Assembly: GCA_028641055.1 (NCBI GenBank)
Contig: CM054061.1
Location: forward strand, 35,157,860 to 35,221,859
Origin: Alopecurus myosuroides
Lineage: Eukaryota > Streptophyta > Magnoliopsida > Poales > Poaceae
DNA length: 64,000 nt
Reading direction: 5' to 3'
Every line of letters begins with the position of its first letter. The first letter of the stretch is position 1. This document shows positions 24,034 through 35,954 of the stretch, piece by piece. Position numbers and translations under genes: made by a program. The notes under the pieces are model-generated. The model ran no database searches. It was not told the origin of the DNA and saw only the letters and a program-made list of their open reading frames with translations.

Positions 24034-25687
24034 TGAAGGGGAACGTAGCATAGAAAACAAAAATTTTCCTACGCGCGATAAACCCAAAAGGCCAAGATCT
24101 AATCTATGAGATGAAAGGCAACGGGGAGAAAGAGAGTCTTGAGATAACATACCCTCGAAGACTCTAAGTGGTACGAGAAAAGATCTCGTTGTTGGCGTAG
24201 TCGTTCTCACGCCGATCCCGAGCGAGAAGAAGAGCACCGCAATCCGGCAGTGCCTCCGTAATCGGTCACACGTTCGGCTCGATGAAGACTTCCGTTCCCT
24301 CGTTCCAGCGGGTTGCGGAAGTAGAGGATCCCTCCGGAATTCCAGCAGCACGACGGCGTGGTGGTGGTGAAGAATCCCACGGTCAGGGCTTCGCCAAGCC
24401 GGAGACCATGGAATGGAGCAGCGGATGGAAGGGAAAATGTATGAGCAAGTGTGTGTGGAAGAGAGAGCCCTCACCCTCCTTTTATATGGGAGGGGGAGGC
24501 AGCCCAAGGGGGGGTGCGGCCAGCCATGGGTGCCCCCACCCCTTCCTCTCTTCATGTGAGTGGAAGCTCCACTCAAACCCACTCAAAGCTCCCTTAATTT
24601 CCCACTTGGAAAATCCAAAGGTTTTTCTTTAATAAATAAATAAAACATTTTTATTTCTTTATTTATATTTGTTAATTCCATTAACAAACATTTGCATGCA
24701 GCACCTCGAACCATTTGTTAATTCTATTAACAACCGTTCGACGAAAAACCCCTTGAACTATTTCAATTTCCCCGAAACAATTCCGGAGCTGCCCAAAATA
24801 TTCTTCGGCATTCCGTATCCTCTCTAAACGCTTCATCGAACCTTAAGTGTGTCTCCCTACGGTTCGTGAATATTATAGACATGATCGAGACTCCTCTGCG
24901 ATCAATAATCAACAGCGGGGTCTGGAAAACCGTGATGACTCCTATATATTCAACGATGACTCTCGTGATCGTGTGAACCTTTCAACGTCGTAACGATTTC
25001 CCTTTGTCTCGCGATATATTACTTGTCCGAGATCCGATCATCGGTATCCACTATACCTTGTTCGATCTCGTTATCCGACAAGTACTCTTTTCTCGTTCCC
25101 GTGATATAACATCCTAGTGATCAAATCACTTGCTTGCAAGCGGTGTTGATGTGATATCACCGAGAGGGCCCTGAGTATATCTATCCGTCATATTGGATGG
25201 ACAAATCCCATTGTTGATCCATGAGCTTCAACTAACACTTTCCGAATATCCAATGCCACCTTTATAGTCACCCTTTTACGGTGTGACGTTTGATGTCGTC
25301 AAAGTATTCTTTCGGTATTAGTGATTAACACGATCTCATGGTCTAAGGAATAATGTTACTCCGAATGTAAGACATAACAACAAAACTAAATGACTTGATC
25401 GTATTGTTATACTTAGTTAGGGTTTAAGTTCATCATGTCATTCTCCTAATGACATGACCCCGTTATCAACAACATCCAATGTTCATGATCAGGAAACCTT
25501 GATCATCTGTTTAATCAACGGGCTAGTTAAAAGAGAGGCTTCACTAGGAACGTTGGTTTGTTTATTAATCACACATGTATCAACGTTTCCGGTTAATACA
25601 ATTCTAGCATGAGAAATAAACATCTATCATAAACAAGGAATAACATAATAAACACTTTATTATTGCCTCTCGGGCATATTCCCTTCA
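24034..25687 (-). repeat. 3' LTR of copia element 2
   Basis: It starts TGAAGGGGAACGTAGC and ends GGCATATTCCCTTCA on the plus strand, with TGAAGGG/CCCTTCA inverted ends. It is collinear with the other LTR over its whole length. Confidence 0.95.
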
Positions 25688-25720
25688 GTCTCCCACTTGC
25701 ACTAGGTTCAATAATCTATA

Positions 25721-28700
25721 TTACATAGTGATGAATCTAACACCCATTGAGTTCTGGTGTTGATCATGTTTTGTCCTTGAGAGAGTTTTAGTCAACGGAT
25801 CTGCCACATTCAGATCCGTATGTACTTTGCAAATCTTCACATCCCCATCTGCGACATGTTCACGGATGGAGTGAAAACGACGCTTGATATGCTTGGAATT
25901 CTTGTGAGACCTTGGTTCCTTAGCATTGGCTATGGCACCATTGTTGTCACAATAGATAACCATTGGATCGAACGCACTCGGAACCACGCCTAGTTCGGAT
26001 ATGAACTCCTTCATCCAAACTGCTTCCTGTGTTGCCTCCGAGGCGGCAACATATTCCGGTTCTGTTGATGATCCCGCCACCACGGATTGCTTGGAACTCC
26101 TCCAGCTTACAGCTCCTCCATTCATAATAAATACGTACCCGAACTGAGACTTAGAGTCATCCGGATCAGTGTCGAAGCTAGCATCGACGTAACATCTTGC
26201 GACGAGCTCTTCTTCACCGCCATATACGAGAAACATGTCCTTAGTTCTTCTTAAGTTACTTTAGGATATTCTTGACCGCAGTCCAGTGTTCCAAACCTGG
26301 ATTGGATTGGTACCTACTAGTCAAACTAATAGCATGTGCCACATCCGGTCTTGTACATAGCATAGCATACATGATAGAACCTATGGCTGAAGCATAGGGA
26401 GTCTTATTCATCTTTTCTCTATCTTCTGCTGTAGCTGGACATTGAGTCTTACTCAACATCTTGCCTTGCAACATAGGTAGGAACCCTTTCCTACTATCTT
26501 CCATTTTGAACTTCTTCAAAATCTTGTCAAGGTATGTACTTTGCGAAAGTCCAATTAAGCGTCTTGATCTATCCCTGTAGATTTTGATGCCCAATATATA
26601 AGCTGCTTCACCGAGGTCTTTCATCGAAAAACTATTGTTCAAATAACCTTTTACGCTTTCTAAAAGTTCTATATCATTTCCAATCAACAATATGTCATCC
26701 ACATATAGTACCAGAAATGCTACAGAGCTCCCACTCACTTTCTTGTAAATACAAGCTTCTCCGTATGTTTGGACAAATCCAAAACCTTTGATCACCTTAT
26801 CAAAACGGAGGTTCCAACTCCGGGATGCTTGCTTCAGTCCATAAATGGAACGTTGAAGCTTACACACCTTGTCAGCATCCTTAGGATCAACAAAACCTTT
26901 GGGTTGCATCATATACAACTCTTCCTCAATGTCACCATTAAGGAACGCCGTTTTGACATCCATCTGCCATATTTCATAATCGAAAAATGCAACAACTGCT
27001 AACATAATCCTAACTGACTTAAGCATCGCTACTGGTGAGAAAGTCTCATCATAGTCAACTCCTTGAATTTGTCGGAAACCTTTTGCGACAAGTCGAGCTT
27101 TATAGACGGTCACATTACCATCAGCGTCAGTTTTCTTTTTAAAGATCCATTTGTTCTCAACGGCCTTGCGGTCATTGGGTAAATCTACCAAAGTCCAAAC
27201 TTGGTTTTCGTACATGGATCCTATTTCAGATTTCATGGCTTCAAGCCATTTGTTGGAATCTGGGCTCATCATCGCTTCCTCATATGTCGCAGGGTCATCA
27301 CCTCCATCTACCATGAAGTTTAATACGGGAGCTCCGTATAGTTCAGGAGCTGCACGCTCCCTAGTTGACCTGCGAGGTGCGGTAGTTTCCTCTATTGGAG
27401 TTTCATGATCTTGATCATTAACTCTCTCTTCATCTGACGGGGTCGGCTCCGAAACAACTTCCGGCGCTGCGCTACTCGCAATTCCAAGAAGAGAAGGTTC
27501 AATAACCTCGTCGAGTTCTACCTTCCTACTATTCACACCTTTCGAGAGAAACTCCTTCTCCAAAAAGGATCCATTCTTGGCAACAAAAATCTTGCCTTCG
27601 GATCTGTGATAGAAGGTGTACCCTATTGTTTCTTTAGGGTATCCTATGAAGACGCATTTTTCCGCTTTGGGTTCGAGTTTATCAGGTTGAAGCTACTTCA
27701 CATAAACATCGCATCCCCAAACTTTTAGAAATGACAGCTTAGGTTTGTTTCCAAACCATAATTCATACGGTGTCGTTTCAACGGACTTAGATGGTGCCCT
27801 ATTTAAAGTAAATGCAGCGGTCTCTAGTGCATAACCCCAAAACGATAGTGGCAAATCTGTAAGAGACATCATAGATCGAACCATATCTAATAAAGTACGA
27901 TTACGACGTTTGGAAACACCATTACGCTGTGGTGTTCCGGCAGGTGTGAGTTGTGAAACTATTCCACATTGTTTCATATGCATGCCAAACTCGTAACTTA
28001 GATATTCACCTCCACGATCAGACCGTAGAAATTTAATCTTTCTGTTACGATAATTTTCAACTTCACACTGAAATTCTTTCAACTTTTCAAACGTTTCAGA
28101 TTTGTGTTTCATTAAGTAAATATACCCATATCTACTCAAATCATCTGTGAAAGTGACAAAATAACGATATCCACCGCGCGCCGATACACTCATTGGTCCA
28201 CATACATCAGTATGTATGATTTCCAGTAAGTCTGTCGCCCGTTCCATAGATCCAGAAAACGGGGTTCTAGTCATCTTGCCCATAAGGCATGGTTCACATG
28301 TTTCAAATGATTCATAATCAAGTGATTCTAAGAGTCCATCAGAATGGAGCTTCTTCATGCGTTTAACACCAATATGACCCAAGCGGCAATGCCACATATA
28401 AGTAGCAATATCATCATCTAACTTAGTTCTTTTGGCATTCACATTGTGAATATGTGTATCAACATTATCAAGATTCAAAAGAAATAAACCATTCTTCTCA
28501 GGTGCATGACCATAAAAGATATTATTCATATAAATCGAACAACCATTGTTCTCGGACTTAAAGGAATAACCGTCCCGCATTAAGCAAGATCCAGAAACGA
28601 TATTCATGCTTAATGCGGGCACCAAATAACATTTATTGAGGTTTATAACTAATCCCGATGGTAGACGTAGAGGTAGCGTCCCGACGGCGATCACGTCAAC

Positions 28701-29705
28701 TCTTGATCCATTGCCGACGCGCATCGTCACCTCATCCTTTGCTAGTGGTCGCTTATTCTGCAGCTCCTGTTTCGAGTTACATATGTGAGCAACCGAACCG
28801 GTATCAAATACCCAGGTGCTACTGCGAGTACTAGTAAGGTACACATCAATAACAAGTATATCATATATACCTTTGTTCACTTTGCCGGCCTTCTTATCTG
28901 CCAGATACTTGGGGCAATTGCGCTTCCAGTGGCCAGTACCCTTGCAATAGAAACACTCAGTCTCAGGCTTAGGGCCATGCCTGGTTTTCTTCTCAGCAGT
29001 AGCAACAGATTTGCCACCCTTCTTGAAGTTTACCCTTGGCTTGCCTTTCTTGCCTTTCTTGAAACTAGTGGTCTTATTGATCATCAACACTTGATGTTCT
29101 TTCTTGATCTCCACTTCAGCAGTTTTAAGCATCGAGAGAAGCTCAGGAAGAGACTTCTTCATGCTCTGCATATTATAGTTCATCACGAAGTTCTTGTAAC
29201 TAGGTGGCAGAGATTGGAGAACACGATGTATCCCTAGCTCATTGGGAATCGATATTCCCAAGGCTATGAGCTTATCAGCGTACGCAGACATTTTGAGTAC
29301 GTGCTCACTAACGGAGCTGTTCTCTTCCATCGTGCAGCTAAAGAACTTTTCTGAAGCGTCATAACTCTCAACTGCGGCATGGGTATCGAAAATCATTTTC
29401 AATTCTCCCATTGTGGCATAAGCAGTGCTGTTCTCGAAACGTTTTCGCAGCTCTGGCTCTAATCCATAGAGGATGCCGCAGTGAACTATACTGTGGTCTT
29501 CTTGTTGAGTCAGATAAACATTTTTATCTTCATCAGAAGCATCAGCAGCGGGCTGGTCACCTAGAGGTGCATCAAGCACATAGAGCTTCTTGCAAGCGGT
29601 GAGGAGAATCCTCAGGTTAAGTGCCCAATTGGTAAAGTTGCTTCCATTGTTCGCTAATTTCTCTTTCTCCATGAACATATTGAAATTGAAGGTAGATGGT
29701 GCCAT
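25721..29705 (-). pseudogene. gag-pol: Copia element 2 Gag-Pol with two stops, a frameshift and a changed integrase residue
   Basis: From the ATG at 29705 (minus) come Gag with the knuckle CFYCKGTGHWKRNC, protease (WVFDTGSVAHIC), GAG-pre-integrase (WHCRLGHIGVKR) and integrase (IHTDVCGP, RSDRGGEY). Reverse transcriptase (LYVDDILLIGND) and RNase H (DASFDTDPDD, YCDNNGAI, ending ADPLTKTLS) follow. A stop at 27693-27695 splits integrase from reverse transcriptase in the same frame. A second stop at 26256-26258, followed at once by a one-base insertion, moves RNase H (25721-26236) to another frame. The third integrase acidic residue, normally Glu in NGVSERRNRT, is Lys here (NGVSKRRNRT). The copy cannot make its own enzymes, although its LTRs are young. 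Confidence 0.92.
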
Positions 29706-30877
29706 GATCTACAACATATTTGCAAAGACTATTTAGACTATGTTTATGATAAATTAAGTTCAAGTTAATTCTAAAATTATCCCATGAACTCCCACTCAAA
29801 AACAACATCCCTCTTATTTGTCTTTAGTGATTACACGAACCAAATTCACTACACCGAAACCGATCATCACGTGAGACGGTGCAGTTGCAAAGGCGAACAT
29901 CAACATGTTCATCATATCATTCATATGACTCATGCTTTACCTTTCGGTTACGTGTTCCGAGGCCATGTATGTACATGCTAGGCTCGCCAAGTAGAACCGT
30001 TGTATTGCATGTGTTTCAAGGCCATGTCTGTACATGCTAGGCTTGAAAACACCCGTTGTATGCGAACGTTGAGTCTATCACACCCGATCATCACGTGGTG
30101 TCTCGAAACGACGAACTTTCTTAACGGTGCATACTTAAGGAAGAACACATTATTATCTTGATATTAAGTGAGAGGGATCATCTTATAATGCTACCGTCGC
30201 GATCTAAGCAAAATAAGATGCATAAAAGGATAAACATCACATGCATGGATAATGTGATATGATATGGTCCTTCTTGCACTTGATCTCCATCTTGTGCATC
30301 ATGGTATGATCTCCATCATTCCACCGGCGTGGCACCAAGGTCCGTGGCACCTCCATCTTGATTGTCCATTACAACATATCACATGGATATGACATACAGC
30401 ACGCAAGCCATAAAATAAGACAACCATATGGCTCCAGCCGGTATGTCAATAATTTACAAAAGATATCATCTCATACATAACGTTTGTAACATTGACCATA
30501 TCACATCACATGCCCTGCAAAAACAAGTTAGACGCCTCTAATTTATTTTTGCATGTTTTACGTGGCTTTGGGCTTACGAGGATAGAACCGTTCATACCTA
30601 CGTACAAGAACCACAAAGTTGATAAAACATATTTTTAACAACCCTTTGTAGATTAGATCTTAACTATAGTAGGAGAAACGGACACCCCCTTAGTCACATG
30701 TGAGACAATTCTCGCGTACATAGTACACGTAAACTTAGTCCGGGGCAGCTTCATCCTACTATGCCACTAAGATCATAAAATACTCAAAGAGACAAAAACA
30801 TGATCATCAACGCCCACATACTCCTATGTGTTCTACCCGTACAATTCATCTACGCATAGATCCGGCTCTGATACCAC
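29706..30877 (-). other. 5' leader of copia element 2
   Basis: About 1.1 kb between gag and the primer binding site has no gene. It contains two copies of a CATGT(A/C)TGTACATGCTAGGCT motif at about 29961-29983 and 30020-30045. A leader of this length is usual for such elements and would hold packaging signals. Confidence 0.7.
30864..30876 (-). promoter_or_regulatory. Primer binding site for initiator tRNA-Met
   Basis: Read on the minus strand the sequence is TGGTATCAGAGCC, the standard copia primer site complementary to the 3' end of initiator tRNA-Met. Confidence 0.93.
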
Positions 30878-32535
30878 TGAAGGGGAACGTAGCATAGAAA
30901 ACAAAAAATTTCCTACGCGCGATAAACCCAAAAGGCCAAGATCTAATCTATGAGATGAAAGGCAACGGGGAGAAAGAAAGTCTTGAGATAACATACCCTC
31001 GAAGACTCTAAGTGGTACGAGAAAAGATCTCGTTGTTGGCCTAGTCGTTCTCACGCCGATCCCGAGCGAGAAGAAGAGCACCGCAATCCGGCGGTGCCTC
31101 CGTAATCGGTCACACGTTCGGCTCGATGAAGACTTTCGTTCCCTCGTTCCAGCGGGTTGCGGAAGTAGAGGATCCCTCCGGAATTCCAGCAGCACGACGG
31201 CGTGGTGGTGGTGAAGAATCCCACGGTCAGGGCTTCTCCAAGCCGGAGACCATGGAATGGAGCAGCGGATGGAAAGGAAAATGTATGAGCAAGTGTGTGT
31301 GGAAGAGAGAGCCCTCACCCTCCTTTTATAGGGGAGGGGGAGGCAGCCCAAGGGGGGGGGGTGCGGCCAGCCATGGGTGCCCCCACCCCTTCCTCTCTTC
31401 ATGTGAGTGGAAGCTCCACTCAAACCCACTCAAAACTCCCTTAATTTCCCACTTGGAAAATCCAAAGGTTTTTCTTTAATAAATAAATAAAACATTTTTA
31501 TTTCTTTATTTATATTTGTTAATACAATTAACAAACATTTGCATGCAGCACCTCGAACCATTTGTTAATTCTATTAACAACCGTTCGACGAAAAACCCCT
31601 TGAACTATTTCAATTTCCCCCGAAACAATTCCGGAGCTGCCCAAAATATTCTTCGGCATTCCATATCCTCTCTAAACGCTTCATCAAACCTTAAGTGTGT
31701 CTCCCTACGGTTCATGAATATTATAGACATGATCGAGACTCCTCTCCGATCAATAATCAACAGCGGGGTCTGGAAAACCGTGATGACTCCTATATATTCA
31801 ACGATGACTCTCGTGATCGTGTGAACCTTTCAACGTCGTAACGATTTCCCTTTGTCTCGCGATATATTACTTGTCCGAGATCCGATCATCGGTATCCACT
31901 ATACCTTGTTCGATCTCGTTATCCGACAAGTACTCTTTTCTCGTTCCCGTGATATAACATCCTAGTGATCAAATCACTTGCTTGCAAGCGGTGTTGATGT
32001 GATATCACCGAGAGGGCCCTGAGTATATCTATCCGTCATATTGGATGGACAAATCCCATTCTTGATCCATGAGCTTCAACTAACACTTTCCGAATATCCA
32101 ATGCCACCTTTATAGTCACCCTTTTACGGTGTGACGTTTGATGTCATCAAAGTATTCTTTCGGTATTAGTGATTAACACGATCTCATGGTCTAAGGAATA
32201 ATGTTACTCCGAATGTAAGACATAATAACAAAACTAAATGACTTGATCGTATTGTTATACTTAGTTAGGGTTTAAGTTCATCATGTCATTCTCCTAATGA
32301 CATGACCCCGTTATCAACAACATCCAATGTTCATGATCAGGAAACCTTTGTCATCTGTTTAATCAACGGGCTAGTTAAAAGAGAGGCTTCACTAGGAACG
32401 TTGGTTTGTTTAGTAATCACACATGTATCAACGTTTCCGGTTAATACAATTATAGCATGAGAAATAAACATCTATCATAAACAAGGAATAACATAATAAA
32501 CACTTTATTATTGCCTCTCGGGCATATTCCCTTCA
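30878..32535 (-). repeat. 5' LTR of copia element 2
   Basis: It is nearly identical to 24034-25687. Visible differences include a longer G run at about 31350, single substitutions, and TAATACAATT where the other copy has TAATTCCATT. Confidence 0.95.
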
Positions 32536-33920
32536 ACATCTGCTACAGGATCGTCTTCTATTTGCAGCTGATTAGGTGCAGGACGATGTTCTACCTCCTC
32601 TTCAGTGTCAGGTACAGGGTGTCCCCCTTTCTCCAAGAGAAACGCCACCTTCTCTTCTAATGTCGATATCCGTTCCAGCGCCTTCTTCTTGCTTTTACCA
32701 CGGCTTCTGTAAGTGCCAAGGTCCGCTGGAAACCCTTCGCTCCACGTGGTAGTGGCTCCAAAGCCTCGTGTTCGTCCCCACTTTTCGGGGTTCCCGAGTG
32801 CCTTCGTCAGCTCGTCGTTCTCTCTATCGGGAACAAAAGTTCCTTTTCGAACAGCTTCTATTGCCTTCTCTAGTTCTGCTACGTCATTTTTTATTTTTTC
32901 CGACCATGGTCCCTCCGCAACAATCATCCCAGTCTCAGCGTGCAACGTTGCCCCAAGCGCGAACAACCAGAACTTGGACCTGTCGGGCCAGTCATGTGTC
33001 TGTGGAATGATACCTCTTTTCACAAGCGCATCTTCATAACTTCACAAAATATGTAGCCACCTGACCCCAAAATATGGTGATATTTCTTCTTTTTCGCATT
33101 CTCCTTATTTGTGGCTGACCGGGATGCAAAGACACCCGATTTCTTGTACGCCTTAAAATCATCCCAAGCGTCTCTTATCTTCACTAGGTGCCCAGTGAAA
33201 ACTTCGTCCTTATATTTCTTCCACAGTTTTTTCTTCCACCTCTGGAATTGTGTGGCCATCTTCTTCAAAGCCCACTCCTCGACTTTCTTCTTCTTATCTT
33301 CCGCTACGCTGAAATTTAGCCATACCGTGTCGCAAATAATTTTTTTCAATATGTCATCGACATAAGTAGCTCCAACATTGGCGCCGGTCTTCGGCTTATT
33401 CCATTCTATTAAGTTGATCGGGACCAGGTCTCTTACAGCAACTGCGCACTGATTTACGAATTTGCAATAAGTTTTTGGGGGCTCTAGTGGTTTTCCATCA
33501 ACAGCAACTGTATCGATCGGGAACCTTGCGGTATCTTTCAACCTTGCGGCCGGGCCTCGTTTCGACTTTGTCTCAGTACTTGCGCTAGCTGTTCCGGAGG
33601 GCGCCTAAACGGGAAAATAATGATTCGTTAGTCAGTGCAATACAAATTAATTGTTGCGTCAACAGTGACTTGAGATATACATTGGCAGAGTTCGTTCTCG
33701 AGGGCACTTCTGCATCCTCGACGTTGTCGTCGTCATCATCTACTACATCTTCTATATTCTCATCTCCGTCACCGGAGTCGTTCAAAAATTGATTGCTAAA
33801 CGCCTGTCCACCATCGTGATCATGATATATGGCCGTTGCATCTTCAAAAATCATCTGGCACATGTATCTTTCCTTCTCCGCCTCACCAATTCCCGCGAGC
33901 TGATCGGCGTGGGGATCCAT
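32536..33920 (-). pseudogene. CACTA ORF1 5' half: plant transposase (En/Spm-type) domain
   Basis: Exon 1 (33920-33681) starts MDPHADQLAG, has an acidic stretch and ends at a GTATAT donor. Exon 2 starts at 33604 after TTTAG and keeps the frame. It carries the plant En/Spm transposase-associated region: KKMATQFQRWKKKLWKKYKD, then NKENAKKKKYHHILGSGGY, and after a frame change GNPEKWGRTRGFG and a coiled-coil LERISTLEEKVAFLLEK. The frame is broken near 33022-33035, where the KMRL-stop frame and the next frame overlap. The gene then runs into the copia LTR at 32536 and continues at 24033. In CACTA elements this class is thought to bind subterminal repeats; that role is inferred here. Confidence 0.78.
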
Positions 33921-33956
33921 AGCTCAACACCTGCTAGTAAAATTTATAAAATGAAG

Positions 33957-34357
33957 AACACTTAGCAAAATTATTTCATCGGACACTTAGCGAAATTATT
34001 TCATCGGACACTTAGCGAAATTATTTCATCGGACACTTAGCCAAATTATTTCATCGGACACTTAGCCAAATTATTTCATCGGACACTTAGCAAAATTATT
34101 TCATCGGACACTTAGCAAAATTATTTCATCGGACACTTAGCACAATTATTTCATCGGACACTTAGCGAAATTATTTCATCGGACACTTAGCAAAATTATT
34201 TAATCGGACACTTAGCAAAATTATTTAATCGGACACTTAGCGAAATTATTTCATCGGACACTTAGCGAAGTTATGTCATCCGACACTTAGCGCAATTATT
34301 TCATCGGACACTTAGCGAAATTATTTCATCGGACACTTAGCGAAATTATTTCATCGG
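33957..34357 (+). repeat. 25-bp minisatellite, 16 copies
   Basis: Sixteen near-identical units of ATCGGACACTTAGCGAAATT plus ATTTC run head to tail, with only a few base changes between copies. The array lies just upstream of the ORF1 start codon at 33920, in its promoter or 5' UTR. Confidence 0.95.
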
Positions 34358-34590
34358 TTAGTTATATAGAGAATGTGGTATATTTTAAATTTAAACAGAA
34401 AAAATCTCTAATTCAAGCTAATTATAATTACTACAAATTATAATTACTACAAAATTCTAGCTAATTTCTAGCTAATTATAATTAATACAAAATTCTAGCT
34501 AATTATAATTACTCTAATTATAATTAATACAAAATTCTAGCTAATTATATTTAATACAAATAAAAAAACAAAAAAAAACTCACAGAGAGG

Positions 34591-34960
34591 GTGTGCCTCT
34601 GCCTCTGTGACGTCACGCCTACGTCACAGAGGGAGTTGGCGCGCGGCGTCGGGGCAGAGAGGGAGCTGGCGGCGTCGGGGCGGCTTCGGGGCAGAGGGAG
34701 GCGGCGTCGGGGCAGAGGGAGGCGTCGAGGGCGCGCGGCGGGGCAGAGTGCAGCGTCGGGACAGAGGGCGGCGTCGGGGCAGAGGGCGGCGTCGGGGCAG
34801 AGGGAGGCGTTGAGGGCGCGCGGCGGGACGGCGTCGGGGCGACGGCGGCGAGGAGGCGACGGCGACGAGGAGGCGTACGACGAGGCAGGGCTTCGCCCGA
34901 GAGGAGAGAAGACGCGCGAATGTGTGAAGATGAAAAATTTAGCTAAGGACTTGCAGAGAG
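34591..34960 (-). repeat. GC-rich minisatellite upstream of CACTA ORF1
   Basis: Copies of GGCGTCGGGGCAGAGGG of about 18-21 bp run through this stretch, bordered by a duplicated GAGGCG(T/G)CGAGGGCGCGCGGCG block. It probably represents the 5' UTR or promoter of the minus-strand CACTA gene. The frames on it are translations of the repeat. Confidence 0.6.
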
Positions 34961-34974
34961 AAGACCCACTGTAC

Positions 34975-35115
34975 AGGCCTTTGGAACCGGTTGTTGTTAA
35001 CAACCGGTGCTAAAGACCAACAACCGGTGTTAAAGGCCTGTACAGGGGCCCACGTTCAGTGTGCGTGCGCAAACGAACCTTTAGGACCGGCTGTCGTTAA
35101 CAACCGGTCCTAAAT
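34975..35115. repeat. CACTA subterminal repeats
   Basis: Several inverted ACCGGT-N-TAAAGG motifs occur here (CCTTTGGAACCGGTTGTTG, CAACCGGTGCTAAAG, CCTTTAGGACCGGC, AACCGGTCCTAAAT). They match the subterminal type at 21140-21240 and 41430-41550. Such repeats are binding sites for CACTA DNA-binding proteins. Confidence 0.75.
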
Positions 35116-35214
35116 GGTTTTTTCCTTTTTTGTTTTCTGTTTTCTTTTTCCTGTTTTCTTTATTCTTTTTCCTATTTCTTCTTTTATTTTTCTTCTTTTA
35201 TTTTGCTTTTCTGT

Positions 35215-35760
35215 TTTCTTTTACATTTATTTATAAAATCAATGTAGACTCAAAAAAATTGTAAAATCAAATATTTATAAAAACATATTTATATTTTCTC
35301 ATATTTTCTATAAAAATTGTCCAATTGTCATTTAACACAATAAAAAAGTAAAAAATAAGATATTTATCAAACTAATTTGAACATATAAAGATATTTTTTT
35401 TCCTTTTTCTTTTTCCTGTTTCTTCTTTTATTTTTCATTTCTGTTTTCTTTTACATTTATTTATAAAATCAAAGTAGACTCAAAAAATTGTAAAATCAAA
35501 TATCTATGAAATCATATTTATATTTTCTCATATTTTGCGTAAAAATTGTCTAAATTTAAAAAAATAAAAAAAAAAAAATTAGATATTTATCAAACTAATT
35601 TGAAAATATAAAGATATTTTTTTGTTTCCTTTTTTGTTTTCCTGTTTCTTCTTTTATTTTTCGTCTTTTCTTTTTCTTTTTTGTTTACCTTTTCTGTTTT
35701 CTTTTACATTTATTTATAAAATTAAAGTAGACTCAAAAAATTGTAAAATCAAAGGAAACG
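35215..35760 (+). repeat. About 245-bp tandem repeat, two copies and a partial third
   Basis: Each copy starts TTTTCTTTTACATTTATTTA, continues with AGTAGACTCAAAAAATTG and ends in a T-rich tract. Copies begin near 35215, 35447 and 35697; the third stops after about 60 bp. Confidence 0.8.
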
Positions 35761-35764
35761 GAAA

Positions 35765-35880
35765 GATAAGAAAACGATCAGTACATCATGCGATGATCCA
35801 AAGCGCCACATTGTTCTTTCAGGGAAAAGAAACATCGTGGGAGTGGAGGACAAGACAGACAAAAGGGAAGAATTGTGATG
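35765..35880 (+). pseudogene. Inverted scrap of CACTA TNP2 C-terminus
   Basis: This plus-strand piece matches the minus strand at about 37105-37215, including CTTTCAGGGAAAAGAAACAT and CGAGGACAAGACAGACA with few differences. It is a short copy of the part of TNP2 that encodes the RRHIVLSGKRNIVGVEDKT peptide, turned round relative to the main gene. Confidence 0.85.
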
Positions 35881-35954
35881 TGTAATAATTTATTGTACCA
35901 AACTTTGTTGAATGGATCATGTGAATTATATTATCTCTGATGTGTTTTGGGGCA

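Larger units (their letters stand above)
24034..32535 (-). mobile_element. Ty1-copia LTR retrotransposon 2, complete structure
   Basis: Two LTRs of about 1.65 kb (24034-25687 and 30878-32535) flank a minus-strand gag-pol. The primer binding site, the complement of TGGTATCAGAGCC (30864-30876), is one base inside the 5' LTR. A purine tract (AAGTGGGAGAC read on minus) abuts the 3' LTR. By eye the LTRs differ at about 25 positions, so the insertion is young, roughly half a million to one million years on a common grass rate. The flanks GCATA and ACATC do not form a 5-bp target duplication. The element sits inside the CACTA ORF1 gene. Confidence 0.95.
21041..35120 (-). mobile_element. Large CACTA transposon A, interrupted by copia element 2
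   Basis: The left end starts CACTGGTGGAGAACAGGGCA. It is followed by subterminal ACCGGTTCTAAAGG/CCTTTAGAACCGGT repeats at 21140-21240 and a T-rich tract. The same ACCGGT/TAAAGG motifs reappear at 34975-35115, which I take as the opposite subterminal zone, but no CACTA-type right terminus is visible there. Excluding the 8.5-kb copia insertion, about 5.6 kb remains. Both halves of one minus-strand gene lie inside. It could also form a single larger element with the TNP2 region to the right. Confidence 0.65.

Noticed and set aside
33957..34357. CRISPR-like array
   Set aside because: The 25-bp units are directly adjacent with no spacers, and the context is a plant transposon.
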